NCBI RefSeq assembly: GCF_002920915.1
Contig: NZ_PQVF01000005.1
Coordinates: 62,001 to 126,000, forward strand
Direction of reading: 5' to 3'
DNA from: Solitalea longa
Lineage (GTDB): Bacteria > Bacteroidota > Bacteroidia > Sphingobacteriales > Sphingobacteriaceae
DNA: 64,000 nt
The notes under the pieces are model-generated. The model saw nothing but the letters and a program-made list of their open reading frames with translations. It made no database searches and had not been told where the DNA came from. The translations under genes and the position numbers were made by a program. Positions 59,699-64,000 of the stretch are shown piece by piece; the stretch's first letter is position 1; each line of letters begins with the position of its first letter.

Positions 59699-61645
59699 TT
59701 ACTTTTTTTGCATCGTTATATTGATCCCGTTGCCAGTAACTTTAAGAGCTCCATTTTGGATAGAAACAGTAAAAGTATTCACGACTTGACCATTCATATA
59801 ATACGTTATAGTGCTTCCTGTTGAATTATAGCTCCATGTAAATGTACTGTTATATGCTTGAACACGGTCTACTTTATTAACCACACAATTCCCCTGAGGA
59901 GATTCAAAATAAATCTCATGATATTTTTCGGAAGAAGTGGATGTTCCGTTTAAGGCAAACGTATAGCTACCCTCTAAAAACTGCTCCTTGTTGATATATT
60001 CAATATCATTACACCCTTTCCATTTGTGATATTCATGCATTGTAAATTGATCAACGCCATTTTCAACATACTCAGTTGCCTTCCAAGGGCTGGCATTCAC
60101 TAAAATTTTATCAATTGACTGATGTAAAGTGGCTTGAACAACTTTTGAAACCGTTCCATAACCTGATTGATAGTTTACCCTGAAACTGAAGTTAATGTTT
60201 TCCTGAACAACAGGGGCCTTTAATGAAAATTTAACCACATCATTATTACCAACTTTGTTCTTACTAAGAACGATTCGAGCATCACTAATTTGATCAATGG
60301 TATATCCTGCAACAGCTACCTTTTCAGACTTAGAAACAGGTACTTCTATTGTTGGAGCATATGGTAAAAACTGTCCTAAATCAACCATCGCACTATTATA
60401 TGCATCGATCCCATTAACAATTTCTGTAATCGCTGGAAGATACGATGCATTTTGTCTACTTGCATTAACAAAGCTTATTTCAGCACTATAGTTATATTCT
60501 TTATCTAATTCGAAAATGTTATCACTCGCACTTTCTTGAATTTTATATAAAGACGAAGATTCTATAACCCTACTACTCGTCTCATTTCCCTTAAACAAAT
60601 TATCCATACTAAAGGCAGCAAAAGGATCGGAGAGGTTATCTTCACCAAATGCTAACTCAAGCATGCCTTTACCGGCCTCCTTCATAAACGTACTTACAAA
60701 TGCTTTAGAGCCTTTAAATACACCATTCGTATTTTTCCAGTCTTCCTTAGCTGCATTATATGCATTCTGCATTTTGCCTGTAAATTTTTTATTAGCTTCT
60801 ACCTGGGCAGCCTGCTGTTCCGCTTCACATACGGCGGCTTGTTTGTTATAGTAATCACCATACGGAGTTCCTTGGTTTTGATTTGCCAAAACTCTTTTTT
60901 GCTCACAAGTGTAAGTTCCCTCACTTTCAGTAGCACGTATACTATTAGTTGCTACACTCTTATTATAAAAGTTAGTAGCCGGGTTTTGAGCAGCTATTTG
61001 TTTAAATTCATTCAACCATGATTTGTTTGCCTCTATAAGCTGCACATAAATTTTCCGTTCTTCAGCAGATAATGCTGCAATTTCGGCTTTGTTGCTTTCA
61101 TTGCATGACTTAACAAAGCTTTTTAAGCTCTCGGCCTTTGCTGAACTAATTTTTCCGGCCACTACTAGTGCGTCATATTGCTGTAAGGCTGACGCAACTT
61201 CTTGTTCAAATGCCGTTTGACGAGCCTGAATATAAGCATCCGGGTCGGCTATTTTTGTAAATGAGTTCACCTTGATATTGACTTCAGCGGTCTTGTTTCC
61301 TGCAACATTGATTAAAAATTTATGCTCACCTGCCGGCAACTCAGGTACCATCAAATAATACGCGTAAATCTTTTTTGCAAATTCCTCTTTATCAGGGTAA
61401 GCGTTGGCTGTTACGTTTCCTATAGTTACCGTTACAGACTCTGCATTGATGTTTTCGGGCGTTACTCCCTCAGGCAACTCAAATCTTACAAACTGATAAG
61501 GCATAATTTCTGTATCAGAACTGACAAGTGCTAGAGAAACATTGGGATCTTGGGATTCGTCTTTTTTACAAGCCTGAAAAATAATGGAGCATAATAGCAA
61601 GGCGCTTAGCGCACTAAAAAGAGAATACACTAGCTTTTTATTCAT
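59699..61645 (-). CDS. Large lipoprotein of unknown function
   Basis: A 648-residue lipoprotein; the start is ATG 61645 (MNKKLVYSLFSALSALLL), with lipobox IFQAC. After a short linker there is a beta-sandwich-like module (about 30-120), a long helical stretch rich in Ala/Glu/Lys (about 130-330, AEIAALSAEERKIYVQLI and on), then beta-rich segments to the end, including repeated short strands near VEVPVSKSEKVAVAGYTI. No known domain. It lies between lysR and hutU, where a broken lysR copy marks its right flank, so it may be a recent insertion. Confidence 0.78.
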   Translation of the reverse strand: MNKKLVYSLFSALSALLLCSIIFQACKKDESQDPNVSLALVSSDTEIMPYQFVRFELPEGVTPENINAESVTVTIGNVTANAYPDKEEFAKKIYAYYLMVPELPAGEHKFLINVAGNKTAEVNIKVNSFTKIADPDAYIQARQTAFEQEVASALQQYDALVVAGKISSAKAESLKSFVKSCNESNKAEIAALSAEERKIYVQLIEANKSWLNEFKQIAAQNPATNFYNKSVATNSIRATESEGTYTCEQKRVLANQNQGTPYGDYYNKQAAVCEAEQQAAQVEANKKFTGKMQNAYNAAKEDWKNTNGVFKGSKAFVSTFMKEAGKGMLELAFGEDNLSDPFAAFSMDNLFKGNETSSRVIESSSLYKIQESASDNIFELDKEYNYSAEISFVNASRQNASYLPAITEIVNGIDAYNSAMVDLGQFLPYAPTIEVPVSKSEKVAVAGYTIDQISDARIVLSKNKVGNNDVVKFSLKAPVVQENINFSFRVNYQSGYGTVSKVVQATLHQSIDKILVNASPWKATEYVENGVDQFTMHEYHKWKGCNDIEYINKEQFLEGSYTFALNGTSTSSEKYHEIYFESPQGNCVVNKVDRVQAYNSTFTWSYNSTGSTITYYMNGQVVNTFTVSIQNGALKVTGNGINITMQKK

Positions 61646-61718
61646 GGTTTTTTCTTTCAAAGAAACATATTTAAATTTCAGTAAAAAATACCTATAAATT
61701 AGTATTTGTAAAACTTGC

Positions 61719-61808
61719 TCATTCCCTTTCAGCAGCTTTTCTGTATTTTAATTCCTCCGCTAATACCTGAAAATATTTCAGATGACGCAACTCTATTTGA
61801 TAACTCAT
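61719..61808 (-). pseudogene. Truncated duplicate of the LysR 5' end
   Basis: From ATG 61808 it reads MSYQIELRHLKYFQVLAEEL and on to KYRKAAERE then stop, which equals the LysR protein at 58445-59332 over 28 codons with one change (Gln for His4). Upstream nucleotides to about 61867 also match those upstream of lysR. No more of the gene follows, so this is a broken copy. Confidence 0.85.
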
Positions 61809-61925
61809 AGTTATTAACAAGTGACAAAATTGGTATTTATAGGTATCAAAAGTAGCGCTTATTTTTGCATTAAACCATTGATGTTAATTCGTTAATAATC
61901 AGATTAAAAACCCATCAATACTGTT

Positions 61926-63926
61926 ATGACATTTAAAGAAGAAATACTTCAGGGAATTCCGGCTCAATTACCTGTAAGAAAACCATACGATACTACTGTT
62001 AGCCATGCACCTATCAGAAAGCAGGTGCTACGTAAAGAAGAAAAGAAACTCAGCCTGCGTAATGCGCTGCGTTACTTTCCGGAGCAGTGGCACCAAGAGT
62101 TAGCTGCAGAGTTTTTGGAAGAGCTGGAAAAATATGGCCGGATTTATATGCATCGCTTCCGCCCTGATTATGCAATGTACGCTCGCCCAATTCATGAATA
62201 CCCCCACAAGAGTATTCATGCCGCGGCAATCATGCTGATGATCCAGAATAACCTGGATCCTGCAGTTGCACAGCATCCACACGAACTGATCACTTATGGC
62301 GGAAATGGCGCCGTTTTCCAAAACTGGGCGCAATACCTGCTCACCATGCAATACCTTGCTATAATGACCGATGAGCAGACCCTTAATATCTACAGCGGGC
62401 ATCCACAGGGATTGTTTCCTTCAGGTGCAACTGCTCCGCGCGTAGTAGTAACCAATGGAATGATGATTCCGAATTACTCAACACCTGATGATTGGGAGAA
62501 ATTTAACGCCCTCGGTGTTACCCAATACGGACAAATGACCGCTGGTTCATACATGTACATAGGTCCTCAGGGAATTGTGCACGGTACAACCATTACTGTA
62601 ATGAACGCTTTCAGAAAGCAACTGAAAACAGGTGAAAGTTCAAAAGGAAAGATTTTCTTGACAGCCGGTTTAGGAGGCATGAGTGGAGCTCAGCCTAAAG
62701 CCGGTAATATTGCAGGCTGCATAACTATTTGTGCCGAAGTTAATCCGGCCGCTGCCAGAAAAAGGCATGCGCAGGGCTGGGTAGATGAATTAATAGAAGA
62801 TTTAAGTTTATTGGTGGAACGCGTAAAAGATGCAAAAGAAAAGCAGGAAGTAGTTTCACTGGCCTACCTTGGTAATGTGGTGGATGTGTGGGAACGTTTT
62901 GACAAGGAAGGAATCTTTATTGAAATCGGGTCGGACCAAACCTCACTTCATAATCCATGGTCTGGAGGTTATTATCCGGTCGGACTTAGTTTTGAAGAGT
63001 CTAATCAACTGATAGCAATCAATCCTGAGTTATTCAAACAAAAAGTTCAGGAGTCATTAAGACGTCATGCCGCGGCTGTAAATCGTCATTGTGCAAAAGG
63101 ATCTTATTTCTTTGACTACGGGAATGCCTTCTTGCTCGAATGTAGCCGAGCAGGGGCCGATGTAATGGCTGAAAACGGCATCGACTTTAAATATCCTTCT
63201 TATGTTCAGGATATTCTCGGGCCTATGTGCTTTGATTATGGTTTTGGGCCATTCCGTTGGGTTTGTACTTCCGCTAATCCTAAAGATCTGCAAATAACTG
63301 ATCGTATCGCCAAAGAAGTTTTAGCTGAAATCAAAACAACAGCACCTGCTGAAATACAGCAACAAATGCAGGATAACATCATTTGGATTGAAAACGCGGA
63401 AGAGAACAAGCTGGTGGTGGGTTCGCAGGCTCGTATTCTTTATGCTGATGCAGAAGGTCGTGCTAAAATTGCTTTGAAATTCAATGAGGCTATAAAATCG
63501 GGTGAATTATCAGCACCAGTGGTGCTAGGCAGGGATCATCATGATGTAAGTGGAACAGATTCTCCATTCAGAGAAACCAGCAACATTTATGATGGCAGCC
63601 GATTTACCGCCGATATGGCTATACAAAATGTGATCGGCGACAGTTTCAGAGGCGCTACCTGGGTGTCAATCCATAACGGCGGAGGCGTTGGATGGGGTGA
63701 AGTAATTAACGGAGGCTTCGGAATGTTACTCGATGGAACCGAAGCTGCTGCCCAAAAGCTGCAAAACATGTTGTTTTATGATGTGAACAATGGTATAGCG
63801 CGCCGAAGCTGGGCTCGCAATAAAGAAGCTCGTTTTGCCATTGAACGAGAAATGGACAGAACGCCTTCATTAAAAATTACCCTGCCAAACCTGGTGGATG
63901 ATGAAACGTTGAACAATTTATTTTAA
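61926..63926 (+). CDS. hutU: Urocanate hydratase
   Basis: A 666-residue cytosolic urocanase of the histidine-degradation pathway, converting urocanate to imidazolone propionate with tightly bound NAD. Key motifs are LTAGLGGMSGAQPKAG near residue 250 for NAD binding, DQTSLHNPWSGGYYPVG near 340 and FDYGNAFLLECSRAG near 400 in the substrate region, and VVLGRDHHDVSGTDSPFRET near 535. Its length matches the long Bacteroidota form, not the 550-residue Pseudomonas form. A terminator follows. It lies alone here, beside a broken lysR copy. Confidence 0.96.
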   Translation: MTFKEEILQGIPAQLPVRKPYDTTVSHAPIRKQVLRKEEKKLSLRNALRYFPEQWHQELAAEFLEELEKYGRIYMHRFRPDYAMYARPIHEYPHKSIHAAAIMLMIQNNLDPAVAQHPHELITYGGNGAVFQNWAQYLLTMQYLAIMTDEQTLNIYSGHPQGLFPSGATAPRVVVTNGMMIPNYSTPDDWEKFNALGVTQYGQMTAGSYMYIGPQGIVHGTTITVMNAFRKQLKTGESSKGKIFLTAGLGGMSGAQPKAGNIAGCITICAEVNPAAARKRHAQGWVDELIEDLSLLVERVKDAKEKQEVVSLAYLGNVVDVWERFDKEGIFIEIGSDQTSLHNPWSGGYYPVGLSFEESNQLIAINPELFKQKVQESLRRHAAAVNRHCAKGSYFFDYGNAFLLECSRAGADVMAENGIDFKYPSYVQDILGPMCFDYGFGPFRWVCTSANPKDLQITDRIAKEVLAEIKTTAPAEIQQQMQDNIIWIENAEENKLVVGSQARILYADAEGRAKIALKFNEAIKSGELSAPVVLGRDHHDVSGTDSPFRETSNIYDGSRFTADMAIQNVIGDSFRGATWVSIHNGGGVGWGEVINGGFGMLLDGTEAAAQKLQNMLFYDVNNGIARRSWARNKEARFAIEREMDRTPSLKITLPNLVDDETLNNLF

Positions 63927-63949
63927 GTTAATTACTCTGTGCTTCCGTG

Positions 63950-63983
63950 AAACGCTGTGATTTATTTATTGCAGCGTTTTATA
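63950..63983 (+). terminator. Terminator after hutU
   Basis: aaacgctg (63950-63957) pairs with cagcgttt (63972-63979), 8 bp with 14-nt loop, followed by tat and T. It ends the hutU transcript 23 nt after the stop. Confidence 0.75.
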
Positions 63984-64000
63984 GTGCACATAAGCCCATT

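Noticed and set aside
1-64000. CRISPR arrays, rRNA genes and insertion-sequence transposases
   Set aside because: Looked for on both strands; no regularly spaced direct repeats, no rRNA-like sequence and no transposase-like protein was found.

Overview
The window is AT-rich chromosomal DNA of a Bacteroidota bacterium, most likely Sphingobacteriales or a close relative. The grounds are two SusC/SusD pairs, many lipoproteins with short Bacteroidota signal peptides, the long form of urocanate hydratase, AIM24-family paralogues and genes lacking clear Shine-Dalgarno sites. I cannot fix the genus from sequence alone.

Layout. (1) 1-10775 holds two tandem SusC/SusD glycan-uptake pairs and a third lipoprotein; the first SusC is cut by the left edge. 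(2) 10786-14223 is housekeeping: an S66 LD-carboxypeptidase, metG and two tRNA-Arg genes (anticodons CCT and CCG). (3) 14209-37562 is, I infer, an integrated mobile element of about 23.3 kb. A 19-bp piece of the 3' end of tRNA-Arg(CCG) recurs at 37544-37562, right beside a tyrosine integrase gene. (4) 37686-45705 is a beta-glucosidase, then a response regulator/sensor kinase/TonB receptor/PAP2 phosphatase cluster on the minus strand. (5) 45996-50355 is a lactate permease with a D-lactate dehydrogenase split into two genes. (6) 50360-54473 is an SDR-fold protein and an AraC/DJ-1 regulator divergent from four small genes. (7) 54714-58429 is an M48 protease with three tandem AIM24 proteins and an RDD protein. 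(8) 58445-63926 is a LysR regulator, a large lipoprotein, a broken duplicate of the LysR 5' end, and hutU.

The mobile element is the most interesting part. From left to right it carries: a four-gene plus-strand cassette that looks lysis-like (DUF5675-like protein, coiled-coil membrane protein, holin-like protein); three small minus-strand genes, two of them separated by an integron attC-like palindrome; a GC-rich structured non-coding stretch; a 13-kb minus-strand operon; and a replication/integration module (RepA-like ATPase, excisionase-like HTH protein, integrase). The operon combines TerD-family stress proteins, TelA, TerC, a PRTase/HAD pair, three TerY-type vWA proteins, a PP2C phosphatase and a protein kinase. 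This is the TerY-phosphorylation (TerY-P) architecture embedded in a full Ter operon, a combination associated with phage defence and chemical-stress resistance. It contains a duplicated TerD-type pair and several uncharacterised partners, including a 52-residue gene. I see no relaxase or conjugation gene, so the element is probably integrative but not self-transmissible.
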